From: Thuidium tamariscinum
Taxonomy: Eukaryota; Streptophyta; Bryopsida; Hypnales; Thuidiaceae
NCBI GenBank assembly: GCA_947034885.2
Contig: OX344749.2
Location: 35,211,182 to 35,275,181, forward strand
Reading direction: 5' to 3'
Length of the DNA: 64,000 bases
Position numbers and translations under genes: made by a program. The notes below the pieces were generated by a model that saw only the letters and a list, made by a program, of their open reading frames with translations, was not told where the DNA came from and made no database searches. Positions 10,401 to 20,800 of the stretch are shown here, in pieces. Within the stretch, counting starts at the first letter, position 1, and each line of letters starts with the position of its first letter.

Positions 10401-13400
10401 CATTTTCGTCTCCAGCTCTCCCAGTTGAAACCTTGAAACTGTGGTAAAAGCCAGATTGTCATGCGATGCACAAAGGGGAGGGATGCAATATGAGGGCCGG
10501 AATGCTAGTCTAATCCTCGCTACAGACAAGAATTACGGCGTTCGAGAATGGTTCATTTTCTAGCAGTGTCAATTAAAACATTTCTTCAACGATTGTCAAT
10601 AACATCTGAGAGGTTACAGCTCAAGAACACAGGACATTGAAAAAGAACAGACAAAAATGGAAAACTTGTGATCACAACCGAAATCCAAAAAAATTGAGTC
10701 TGGAATATTAGATCACAATTGACCAGAGAAGCGCTTGCGTATATACCACAATCTCGCGGCCACTCCCCGTGCCGGATTCTGCACATACAAGAAAATAATG
10801 ATCACGAATGTTCAAACCTCAACCTGAAAAGAGATCGCAAAATGCAGAGCATTAACCCCTAAATGCCCAAGGCACCCAAAAGTGGCGTCGAAGAAACTTT
10901 GAAGTTAAATAAAACCTTACCAAATTTCTATTTTTAATAGTTTATATTTTTGAAAGATTCTTTTAGAAGTCTAGTTTTTGTATCAATAATTCAATTTTGA
11001 AAATGAATGATCATGATTTTTCTATTCAAGATTTCGTGCAAGGTTACCCAATGCAATCTTGACATTCCATAGTGTTAAGGACTCTTGAAAATGAGCCTCA
11101 AATACACTAGATCTTAGAGAAAAAATTGCACTAAAAATTCATTTAAAAAAATTGTAGAGTAGATTTTGAGAAGCCATAAATAGATTGGGGTTATGCTTGT
11201 TAGACCCTTCAACCTCATATTTTTTTGGTGACCAAATTTTTAGTTTTGACATGCAAAAAGAGAGCTCAAAAATTTTCATAGTTTTTACACCCTCATGATC
11301 AAACATTATAATCTTTCACTCCATAAGTGATAATGTTGTGTTTTCTTTTCCTATGTCATCTCTAACATGTCTACTTGAACTTGTACAATTACAATTCAAA
11401 AAATTGATTCAACTTATCAAAATGTTGGATTTTTGTTCAATTTAGAGCAAATTCCAAGAAGCTCAAAACAGGCCTTGAGCATTTAGGGGTTAAGAATGTC
11501 AAACTAGACGTTGTTTTGCGGAAGACCTGATATTTTTTCCGAATCTTCAGGATATCGGACGAGGGGCTTGATGGATTTGGTCTGGAGAGCTCTCTCCAGT
11601 GCGTTTCGTTGCAAGTCGAGTGCTTCCTTCTCTGCTGCTCGCACCGAGAATTTATCATCCTCCCTCACCTTGGAGTTTGAGACGTCCCAGACATTCTCCG
11701 GGGAAGGAAGCTGCAGAGGGATCGTGGCGTCGATCTCGGCAGTTGTGGAGGTCGGCTGCATTGGCGGCAAAATTTGTCGCCCAGTCTGAAGGCGCCGTTG
11801 CATCCATTCCGGCGTTTCTCGTCGCGGACCGTTTTCGAGAAGGTCCTTGATTCGGGAATCGCTCCCAGGAAGCATTTCCAGACGACCTACGTTTTGAATC
11901 TGGTCGAGCATCATGCTGCTGGTATCAATTTCGGTACCGTTGATCATCGCCAGCTTCAACGTCTCCTCCGCCATAAGCGCTCTGTTCTTCCAAGCAGCTG
12001 CCGCGCCCTCCACCGCTTGCAATGTTCTTTCTAGTGACTCGAACCTGACGAAGTTAAAAGAAAAGAAACGTGTGTTCAGATTTAGGCTAGGAGACAGCTC
12101 CATAATACACAAGAAAGCAAGAGGGAGTCATTTACCTGGATTTATCGACAAGTCTGCGAGCTTCACTCGCTTTGAGAGATGCAGCATTCGCACTCCGGAG
12201 AGTATCTGCCTCTGCTTCAAATGCTACCTTGTCAGCTTCTTGACGCGCCTGTGCAGCCTTTTTTGCTGCCTCAATCGCACGTTCAGCAACACTTGCTCGT
12301 TCTTCCGCTGCTTTAGCAGCCGCTTGCTTTACCTCCAAAGCAGTCTTCTCCGCTGCTTCAACCCTTGCTGCCAAGGTTTTGATGAACTTTTGAGCAGTAT
12401 CAAGCTCAACGCGATAACGCTCGGTTTCTCCACTCGCAATTTGCAGTTGTCGACTTGAAGTAAGGAGTGCCTCTTCCAATAACAGCACCTTCGCTTCCGC
12501 CTCTGCCAATTCGTTCAACGCCTTCACTTGTTCGTTCAAGATAGCTTCATACTTTTCGGCCTGCGCTTTGGCAGAGGTAGCAGCCGCCCTGGCTTCATCA
12601 AGAGCGACGTTCGCTTCCATAGCCACGGCTGAGGCGGCTTCATCAGCCGCCAGCCGTAGCCTTTCTTCAAGCTCTAGAATCGCCTCAGCCGCGGTGGTTT
12701 CGGCGGTGGCCACTTTCAGCTTCGCTTCCTCAGCCATGCGTGCCGTTGAAATTTGAATTGCAGACTCTGAAATTTTCTCAACCTGCACCGCGAGGCTAAT
12801 ACCTTCCAGTCTCTCTTTCCGAAATGCTTCTTTCGCATCTTCCATCTTTCGAATGTCCAATGTCATATCTTGTGCCTTCGCCTCCATAGCTACCAAAGCA
12901 TCCAAGGCTTGTCTCTCAGCTTTCTGGGCAGCTTCGGCTCTTGCTTCAGCTTTGGCCAATGCATCTTTAAGAGACTCAACATCGTCTCTGCTACTAGTGG
13001 CACGCTCGTCCTGCAAGTGCAACGAGATCAACCTCAATGTTCCATACAAAGACGAAGAATTCTAATCCTTTTCTGAACTGATCACGAGAGTATTGAGCTC
13101 ACCTTGAGCACTGAAACTACAAGGCCGCTTCGCCCCTGTGGCTTAATGACTTTCCTTGTCTCTAAGCACCTGCAAAGCATTAAATTGTCGACTATCAGTA
13201 CCCCTTTCGTGCGATAAGTTTACTGCATTGACCAAAAATATGTAGGTCGAAATTGACATGAAAGATCGCTGTGAGGTTAGAATTAACTCCGTACCTCTCA
13301 CCAAGAAAAGGAGTTCTTAGGGAAGAACTCAAATTGTGGATGTTTTTCCCGGAAACGTGGTGCGAGGATGCCAAGGGAATCTGCTGCGACACCGATCGAA

Positions 13401-13524
13401 ACTCTCCGTGCCGTACTCCTGCCGAAGATTGTGGTAAGCTTACCGACGCACCCGCAAGTGAACGAGCGGCAATGGTATCCTGCATACGATTCAATCGCGT
13501 CACAGTCGACGTCAAAGACGGCAT
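7429..13524 (-). CDS. Plastid-type alpha-amylase with long N-terminal coiled coil (965 aa)
   Basis: Exons in transcript order on -: 13524-13295, 13169-13103, 13010-12136, 12044-11527, 10778-10747, 10438-10306, 9834-9737, 9585-9541, 9135-9030, 8917-8791, 8650-8535, 8421-8345, 8212-8078, 7952-7884, 7698-7429. All junctions are GT-AG, all phases agree, and the sum is 2,898 nt. Residues 1 to ~80 are Ser/Arg-rich, low in acid and transit-peptide-like. Residues 100 to ~410 are Ala/Glu/Lys-rich coiled coil. Residues ~565-965 are GH13 amylase: [34 protein letters not shown] (nucleophile Asp741), IGEYWDS (acid/base Glu766) and ENHDTGSTQ (Asp848) are all intact. It should hydrolyse internal alpha-1,4 glucan bonds, probably in plastid starch turnover. 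The core resembles Arabidopsis AMY3, but the two CBM45 starch-binding domains of AMY3 are replaced by the coiled coil. The start is the first ATG in the frame; the open frame extends only 8 codons further, without an ATG. Confidence 0.92.
10856..11489. mobile_element. TTAA-flanked piggyBac-like MITE (634 bp) inside an amylase intron
   Basis: TTAA at 10852-10855 and 11490-11493 flank the element. The termini are CCCCTAAATGCCCAAGGC and, inverted, CCCCTAAATGCTCAAGGC (one mismatch in 18). It lies in the 748-bp intron between exons 4 and 5 of the amylase gene; without it and one TTAA that intron would be about 110 bp. The interior is AT-rich, encodes nothing, and matches the copies at 27536-28160 and 49832-51281. 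Confidence 0.9.
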
Positions 13525-14765
13525 TGATGGCTCAAGTAAAAGCGACAATCGAGATTTATCTCACAAATCCGCGAAGAAGTTTGTTAATTAATTTCCTGCT
13601 TTAATCGCACACCAATTGTGGTTTCTACTAGCCACCAAAAGAGATGATGATGATGACGGGACGCACCATCTTTTGATCGCCTTGTAGGAAGACTTGCAGC
13701 TCGTAACGAAGAAAGTATTCAAAGTGCAGTCCCAGCCTCTCCTTCGAACCTCCACACCTTCTAAGGCGAAAACAGTTGCATTGTGACTGTCAAAAGATCT
13801 GTGCTGTCGTCTCTGCAAGTAGAACAGCGGCTTTATTACCAAAAAGCGTAACAAAGTCTGGCAATCTTCCAATTTCCGATTCACTCACCTCCCTCGCTTC
13901 GTCACTCTTTCTATATCTAACCCGAGTCCTTTTGCAAACCTGTTCTAGCTCCTGACGCGATTTCCAATGTCAATTTCCAATTTCCGATACCTGATGCCCT
14001 GATTGCATTCCTACTCCTAACTAACTGCGATTCTGCAACCCCAGATTAAAGCGCGGTTGATCATTCTGCTGCGCTGTCGGACTCGTACATAAATTTCGAC
14101 AAAACGGCAGCGTCCTCTCTCTCCACTTCGTTCCGACCTATCTTCTTTTCCACTACATCTTCAGCTGGCCATGGACATGGAGTTTTTTCCTCTTCAAATC
14201 CTTTCATTGCAATATTCTAGCACCAATTACCAGAAATCCTGCTCCACACTTCAGCTCCAGCACGCCAATGATTCTTCCACAACGAAGCTCCAACTCTAAA
14301 AATCGTGACCAACTGAAACACAAACTCTCGAAAACAGAGCAAAGGAGTGGAAGGCCTGAGGGATGGGGACCTACCACGTGAAATTCAAAGCGTGCTTCTG
14401 GCAGGGCCCAATCCCGGCAATGCGGCTGCAGCCAATCGATGTAGAAACCGACGCCGTCCACGACGAATTAAGCTTACCCCACAATTGACGACGCCCTTCC
14501 TGATCATCTAGCTCATTCTCCCTCCACAGGAAGGGGCAGCACGCCGAGATAACGTGCGGGAGAGAGGAACGAGCGCGGCGAACACAACGGGGATCCGAAA
14601 CCAAGCAACAATCTTCACATCGAGCCGGGAAAATTGGATCCTAAAGCTCACCACGCAGCCTCCGGCCTGTCGCCTTGCGAAGCCTCGGGTAGCTGCAGTC
14701 CGCAGGATCGTCGAGACCTATGACCGTGGGAGTGATCAGAGCTTCTCGCCAACTGAAGAGAGAAA
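13525..14765. promoter_or_regulatory. Upstream region of the amylase gene with a GC-rich patch
   Basis: The first ~650 bp upstream of the amylase ATG should hold the 5' UTR and promoter; I see no sharp core element. About 14204-14765 is GC- and CpG-richer than the surroundings and carries minus-strand open segments, for example around SDPRCVRRARSSLPHVISAC, with a possible donor near 14475 (GGGGTAAGC on -). This could be a 5' non-coding exon or the edge of another gene; no family is recognised. Confidence 0.35.
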
Positions 14766-14815
14766 TATCTTAATATAAGCTGGTATGAATTTCTTCTGTT
14801 TATTGAGGCTATTGG

Positions 14816-15068
14816 GGAGAAGAAATGACTCCAGATTCTAAATTTAGAAGTTGGACTAAATTTAGAATAAATTAAAAGCCTCTTCACAAGAATAATTCCA
14901 CCCTCTATATTTAAGCTAAAATAAATTAAAAGCCTCTTCACCAAGCTAATTGAAGAAAGAGAAATAACTTCACTAGCTTCTAAATTTAAGTTGGAATACA
15001 CTTTAAGAGCCCCTTCACCAAACTAATTGAAGAGGGAGAAATAACTCAAACTTTTAAATTTAAACCAA
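14816..15068. repeat. Short degenerate tandem repeat, about three units
   Basis: The motif TTCACCAAGCTAATTGAAGA with a preceding AATTAAAAGCC-like block recurs with anchors near 14884, 14937 and 15016, together with TCTAAATTTAAG-type tracts. AT-rich, with no coding potential. Just after it (15085-15170) lies a run of ATGGATTCAT and GTATGCATA words. Confidence 0.65.
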
Positions 15069-15784
15069 AAATTTGTTCACTGAGACAATTGGATGTATGA
15101 ACATGGATTCATACATGGATTCATCATATCCACTTGTATGCATACCCGTATGTATATCCGTATGCATAGTGAAAACATAAAAATCCATGATATAATCAAT
15201 ATTTAGAATATAGGAATCTAAATGTAGATTTCTTCAACTACTTAGGTTCAAATATGAATACTTGAATATTGTTCCTTTTGCATTCATTATGATACAATGA
15301 GAAGGTATCATAAGTATGTTGCAATTGATGATTGTATAGAAAATGCAACATATTATAGAATATCATTTTGAAGATGGATTCAATCCTTAAGTGTCCAAAT
15401 GATAATAGAAATTGCTTCCAAAACTGTTAGAATTGATATGAATTGTGTAGGAAATTTCAAAGTGGGCTTCAAAATAAGAGCAAAAAGTAAAATAAAATGA
15501 AGAAATTATCAACCATGTGTTTTCTTCAACAAGACAAACAAGGCTTACAAAGTTACTACAAACAATAATGAACTTCCTAAGTGAAATTCTATGTTTACAT
15601 GATGAATAGATTTACTAAAGGGGAATTCATGTGTGCTTACTAGGGTGTATGATCTTTGGATTGTTGAAGTTTGAATATTCCTCTAATGTAGAGTCTTTAC
15701 ACCCTACCTCAGTGCATTAAACCATTTGACACCCATAGTGGTACATATCTCCAAATGTATCATCCGTATAAGAACATTTGTGGC

Positions 15785-15930
15785 TCAAAGTAGTCCAATT
15801 GACAAAGAATTCTTCTATTGTATGTAATACCAAAATGCAGATGTATCACCTTTAGAATTTTGCATGAAAAAGGAAGGTTTTGTTGATAGTAATTTGACCT
15901 TCAATGGAGGGTTTTTTGGAAGTAGATGAT
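15785..15930. mobile_element. Truncated arm of the foldback family
   Basis: AAGAATTCTTCTATTGTATG, AATTTTGCATGAAAAAGGAA and TTTGACCTTCAATGGA are in the order of the left arm of 4217-4595. The arm is followed by AGTAGATGATTTAC, also found at 4369. The stretches 15070-15780 and 15930-16420 show only AT-rich sequence without a gene. Confidence 0.5.
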
Positions 15931-16425
15931 TTACGTTGAACCCAAAGGATAATTTCTATATTGGTAGCAGGGTTGTTTTTTCATTTTTGGTGAATAGCCA
16001 TAGTGGCAACATAAAATGTTTTAGGGATGCAACATTCATTCATTTCTTGGATATATAGTATGGTTTTCATCCAAAATTAGGCAAATTCATCTAATATTTT
16101 TCTTTATTTCAAAGTTGTCTAGCAATTTCATCCAAGTTTTCTAGCATGTTTTGGGGTGTTTTTTAGCTAGGTTATTATTTATGGTACAAACTAGTACAAA
16201 AAGCCCCTTAAAAAAAGCCATGACTAGTAACCAATATGTCCTTGTAGATCTAACTTTTCAAAAAAATTGCACCAAATTTGGCTTAAAAATGGCAACATGC
16301 AATAAAGCTTTCAGCCCATCCAACTTCAAACTACAAAAATAATTTTGATGATCGAAATCATCATATTCTGGATGAAAAGAGAATTATGGACATGTGATGT
16401 ATGCTTATATGATATTTTCTATCCA

Positions 16426-16726
16426 ATAAGGTAGGGGGCTGTAAAAGCGACCTTTTACCAGCTGATTTGCATTTTGGGGAAGCTAAATTCTTTAAAGCAA
16501 TTTTTAGTAAATTTTCGTGGTAAGAAAAATGGAATTGGCATCTAACCCAAGTCATTTCATATTTTTTGGACCTTCATGGAATTAGTTATGAATTTTTGAA
16601 GTTGAAAACACAATGGTTTCTAAAAGCGACCCCCTTGCTGAAATGTACACTTTTCATACATGTTAGAGGCAAAATCTACCAGATCGCTTTTAGAGACAGG
16701 GTCACAATTACAGCCCCCTACCTTAT
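16426..16726. mobile_element. 301-bp inverted-repeat element with 19-bp perfect termini
   Basis: Both ends read ATAAGGTAGGGGGCTGTAA inward, identical over 19 bp. Further in, TAAAAGCGACC faces a near-complementary stretch. The interior has the motif CATCTAACCCAAGTCATTTC shared with several other elements here. No ORF. The target duplication is unclear, so the superfamily is not assigned. Confidence 0.75.
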
Positions 16727-17074
16727 GTGGATGGATGTTGAAATTTGGAGCACCGGCCACTCCATCATTCAGTTCTATGTCCCCACTTTAAAAAATGAAC
16801 AAAAAACACCCAAAAAAACCCACCTTCACTTGTTTTGCATGTGCAAGAATGGAACAGGAAGTTAGCTTTCAACTGCCATGTCGACATGGAGCAGCGGTTC
16901 TGCTGAAAAAGAGCAGTTTCAAAACATAACATATCTCCTCACTCACTCAGGCAACTGAAGCGGCACATTCTTGTAGGATCTTGCCGGAGTCCCCTTCCAA
17001 CCTTGTGGAGACACGACATGCAAAGGACAAAGGAAACGGGAGGTTCTTGTGCCTGATGACGGAGCTTCTACAGT

Positions 17075-17406
17075 GGTAATGCAGGAGGCTCGCAAACCGC
17101 CCCGGCTCCAAAACCGTCCACCTTTCACAATGTACATTATTTGTACATGATGTTTTTTAATCTTTACAGGAATGTACAAATAGTGTACATTTTAGGGTGG
17201 GGTGGTTTTGGAGCCCTATGCCACATTGACTTCAGAAATTCATAACTAATTCCAAAAAGCTTCAAAAAATATGAAACAACTTGGGTTAAATGCCTATTCT
17301 ACTTGTCTTTTAAGGAAAATTCACTGACAAATATTTCAAGATGTTTTATCCCCAAAAAATTCAGTTCCAGCCCTTAGATGGTCGATCTATGGACCTCCTA
17401 CCTTAC
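17075..17406. mobile_element. Related inverted-repeat element, ends like GTAGGAGG
   Basis: The ends TAATGCAGGAGGCTCG and, inverted, TAAGGTAGGAGGTCCA are imperfect inverted repeats. Inside, GGCTCCAAAACCGTCCACC faces GGGTGGTTTTGGAGCC, and TACAAATAGTGTACATT lies beside it. The reverse orientation carries the shared internal motif (17222-17330). Non-coding. Confidence 0.55.
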
Positions 17407-18766
17407 AAGGGCCATTGGAGATGGTTGACCCCCTCACTCAGCCCCATGGGAAAACATTGAAATTTTTAATTTTACACGCATGATAAAAGTTGCAAATTTT
17501 GAGTTCATATCTACAATTAGAGCCTTGAAATTAGCAAGAGGGAGTGTAGCAGGTATCAATAGATGAAATTTGAGGCCTCGGGAGGGACATTTTGGGTTTA
17601 TTCCCAAAATAGTTCCTAGAACAGTTCTTGAATTGCTGGCCGTTGTCACACTAGCAATTAAAAATAAAATAAAATAGGATCTTGAGATGTGAAAAAAAAC
17701 CAATTTTTTTATTTTTAAAATTGATGATGTGGCATGGTCTTGACCATGTTGGATTCCTATGATTTTAGGTTCCCGTAGCAGATTACATGTTTCTACAGCA
17801 ATTACTGTGTTCCCACAATTTGGGAACCCATTGCCCTCCCAAGGCCTCAAATTTCATCTAATGAGCACAAAATATGGGACTTTTATTTATACTTGCACCT
17901 TTGGAATGACTTTGAAGGGTTGAAGAAGGGGCGAGTTCACCTCAACCATATGAACCAAAAAGTAGACCTAGGCAAATTGACCCCCGTGTTGCCTCATTGT
18001 TTGTCCCTAGAACACCCTAGTTTTTCTTTAATTTTTCCCATCTAATAAAATTTTCAAATTCTAAATTCATATTTGCAATTAGAGGCCTCAATTTTCCTGA
18101 TGTAGGAGAACAGTCAGAAAATTTATAGGGCACAAAGTAGGGAGCAATTCTTACATCTCCATTTCGATGGAGCAATAAGGGGGTCAATCTGCCCTATTGA
18201 GCCAGGCAGGCAGGGGCTACTACAGTAGCGGTTACTAGTTAGTACAGTAGTAGACTGGATGGATGGATGTGGGATGAATGAAGAATTGTGGGCTGACCGA
18301 CGGCCTGCCTGCCTGCCGTGACGGACCGACTGACCGGCGACCGCCCCAAGCCGTCCAGGTCGTTAACGCAGTCACTCCCTTGGTTGACGATTACGGAAAT
18401 ACGGAGGGTTTCAATAGAGCTCAGTAGTTAAGCTTAGCTGAGGCTGCTGTGCTGAGCTGAGCCGCCTTGGAAATATCCTAAGGAGCTTTCAGTTCAGGAT
18501 TGGGCCCTGAGAAGCAAAAGCTCCTTCCGTCGGTTCCCAGGCTCAGAAACTGCTGCTACGGTCCACACGAGATATTTGGAATGGGAAAGTTCACCAATAA
18601 GGGAAGGAAGCTTCCTTCATTCGACGAAAGAAGAGGAAGCGGGAGGCATTCAGTGGATGGGGATGCTGAGGCGGTGGGGGTGCGCCGATTGGTGGGAATT
18701 GGCTTCATGGGAGCATTGTGAGCTGTGCCCCGGCCATCCCAAAGTCTACCCTGATTGGAACAATCA
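17407..18766. other. AT-rich stretch, then GC-richer unassigned stretch, no gene recognised
   Basis: 17407-18180 is AT-rich with no protein similarity I can see. 18190-18766 is GC-richer, with repeated GGCAGGCAGG and GCCTGCCTGCC words and short open frames on both strands that do not agree on a product. It may be a decayed gene edge or 5' region into which the next element inserted. Confidence 0.3.
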
Positions 18767-18770
18767 TTAA

Positions 18771-19292
18771 CCCTGAAACGTCTCAATCCTTTTTTGAATT
18801 TTTGCTCATTTTCGCTTATAGCTTTGTAAAGATATTTCATTTTCCAGAAGTTAATGAATTTGGTCATTAAGGAAGGTTGTCTTCTCTAGATTCAAGTGTT
18901 ACATTTGATAAATGAGAAGTTAATTGGATGAAACAATGCCTTAAAGGCCTCTATTCATCATCCAGAATATGGACGTCAGAGCACTTCAAGGTTAAGCCCT
19001 CATCACCAAACGTCCAAACATGTAACAAGTTCAAACATAAGTTTAAACACGCTGAAAAGCATGTTTTTAACCCAGAAGTGCTCCGAGGTCCATATTTTGG
19101 ACAATGAACAGAGGGCTTCAAGGCACTGTTTCATCCAATTAACTTCTCATTTATCAAATTGAACACTTGAATTCTAGAACAGACAACCTTCTTTAATGAA
19201 CAAATTCATTAAATTCTGGTAAATGATATATTTGTACAAAGCTATAAGCGAAAATGTGCAAAAATTCAAAAAAGGATTGAGACTTTTAAGGG
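18771..19292. mobile_element. TTAA-associated foldback element (522 bp, ~220-bp arms)
   Basis: TTAA (18767-18770) precedes CCCTGAAACGTCTCAATCC. The other end, inverted, is CCCTTAAAAGTCTCAATCC, followed by TTGA, a one-base change from TTAA. Almost the whole element is two arms: TGAATTTTTGC, AAGCTATAAGCGAAAAT-type, TTAACTTCTCATTTATCAAA and GAAGTGCTCCGA-type segments each have an inverted partner. No ORF. Confidence 0.85.
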
Positions 19293-19714
19293 TTGAAGCA
19301 TCCTTGCTTTTCAAGTGTTGTAAGTCTAAATGTGACTACGATATGAAAATGTCAACTATTCAATCTTGTGGTGTGAATGTTGAAGATGATGTCAATCAAA
19401 TTTGGAGTCATTTGACCCTGTGGATTGTAGGATTATAATGTTTTAGTGTTGGCAAGAAATGTTGAAAATTTTTTAGAAACACATCTAGAGGTCAAATTTG
19501 ATTTTCAAACCTATTCAAATGAAAAAAATTTAAACTATAAAGTGATTCAACACTTGAACACTAATACATTGGTGAAAGAAAGCATCATTCAATTGATTCA
19601 TTGTGTCTCTAGAATTGTTTTGAAATGTCAAAAAAACTGTGAAAAAAGTTACAAAAAACACATTTGTGGCTGAAAATTCTTCTACTAAAATGCTTCTTAG
19701 TCACTCATTACTTA

Positions 19715-20175
19715 TTGAAGTGATATGAAATTTTAACCACATAAACAAGACTACTATATACAATTTTTTCAAATTTTTTTTATTGAAAATGGACATTGTG
19801 TGAAGAAGAAATAAACCATCAATATTCACTGTAATTTCAAAATATTTGCATTTTGAACTTCAAATTGCTCCTCAATATTCAAAACAACTTTGATTGATAT
19901 GAAAATTTGACCACAATAATTAGAATTTAAGTAAAACATAATCCAACAAATTTTATTGAAAACTGACTTTGGATGAAAAAGATACAAACCCCCAAAGTTG
20001 CAACCATCAAAATGTAGTTTGGTGAATTCAAATTGAACTTGTAAGCTTTGATTGACTTCCAAAACATTTGTACATTTTGGATTGATCCGAAAATTTTACC
20101 ACACAAACAAAACTAGTATGCACAACCTTTCCAATAAGTTTTGTTGAATTTAGACATTGGATGTAAAAGTTACAA
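19715..20175 (+). repeat. Degenerate tandem repeat, three units of ~170-185 bp
   Basis: Three times the order is GATTGATATGAAAATTT, then ACCACA with AAACAA, then AATTTTATTGAAAA, then GACATTGGATG, then a word like AAAGTTACAAC. Two units of the same repeat occur inverted at about 50580-50910. Surrounding sequence 19293-19714 is AT-rich without a gene. Confidence 0.6.
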
Positions 20176-20669
20176 CACTTTAAAAAGGACTACCAAATTA
20201 TGTGTAGACACTTTTCATCCCCTTCAACGATGAGAGATTAAAGTAGACACACTAGTAGTAGTTGATTGTGAGCAATATGAGGCTTGTGGAAATTTTTCCT
20301 ATGTAGGAAGATAGGAAATATAGAGATAGCAAAATTTCAAAATTTTATTCTGAGAATTGAAATTATTGTGAAATTTAAGAGCCAAAAAATTCACTTCACA
20401 CATTGCCAATGTGTAGTGTTTTCCAATTATGATCATTCTAGAATTACTTTCTTGCTTTCTACTATATAAAATGTGTTATAGCATTATTAATTCCACAAAA
20501 GTACTGATATTGAAATTTCATGCTAGATTCTTAAGGGGCCACATCACCTTACACTATTTACAAAATGTCATGTAGCATACTTTCTCAAAACCAAGTTTTG
20601 CCCCAAGAAGGATAAGTTGATCATGATAGAAAACATCTTTTGGATACATTAATTGTGAATTGTCTACTT

Positions 20670-20800
20670 AAGATTTAAAAAGGACATGCATTGGAGGTCA
20701 AACAACTATAGAAGACCTATCCTTTTTGCACAAAGTTCCCAAAATGAATACATGCACCTTCATCTTACATAGACTACAATTCATTATCATCCAATCAAAC
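20670..20800. mobile_element. Truncated arm of the foldback family
   Basis: CATTGGAGGTCAAACAACTA, ATAGAAGACCTATCC, CAAAATGAATACATGCACC and TTCATTATCATCCAATC follow the right-arm order of 4217-4595 with substitutions. Confidence 0.5.

Noticed and set aside
11504..12112. Stop at 11504 as the end of a separate coiled-coil protein gene
   Set aside because: The stop lies beyond a donor at 11526. Splicing to 10778 keeps the frame and reproduces the AMY3-like junction, so the stop is intronic.
12568..13076. Plus-strand Ala/Ser-rich ORFs opposite the coiled coil
   Set aside because: Reverse-complement shadows of Ala/Glu-rich codons; no independent support.
13525..13548. Longer amylase start in the open frame at 13548
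   Set aside because: The codon there is TTG; the first ATG in the frame is at 13524, which leaves a normal transit-peptide-like N-terminus.
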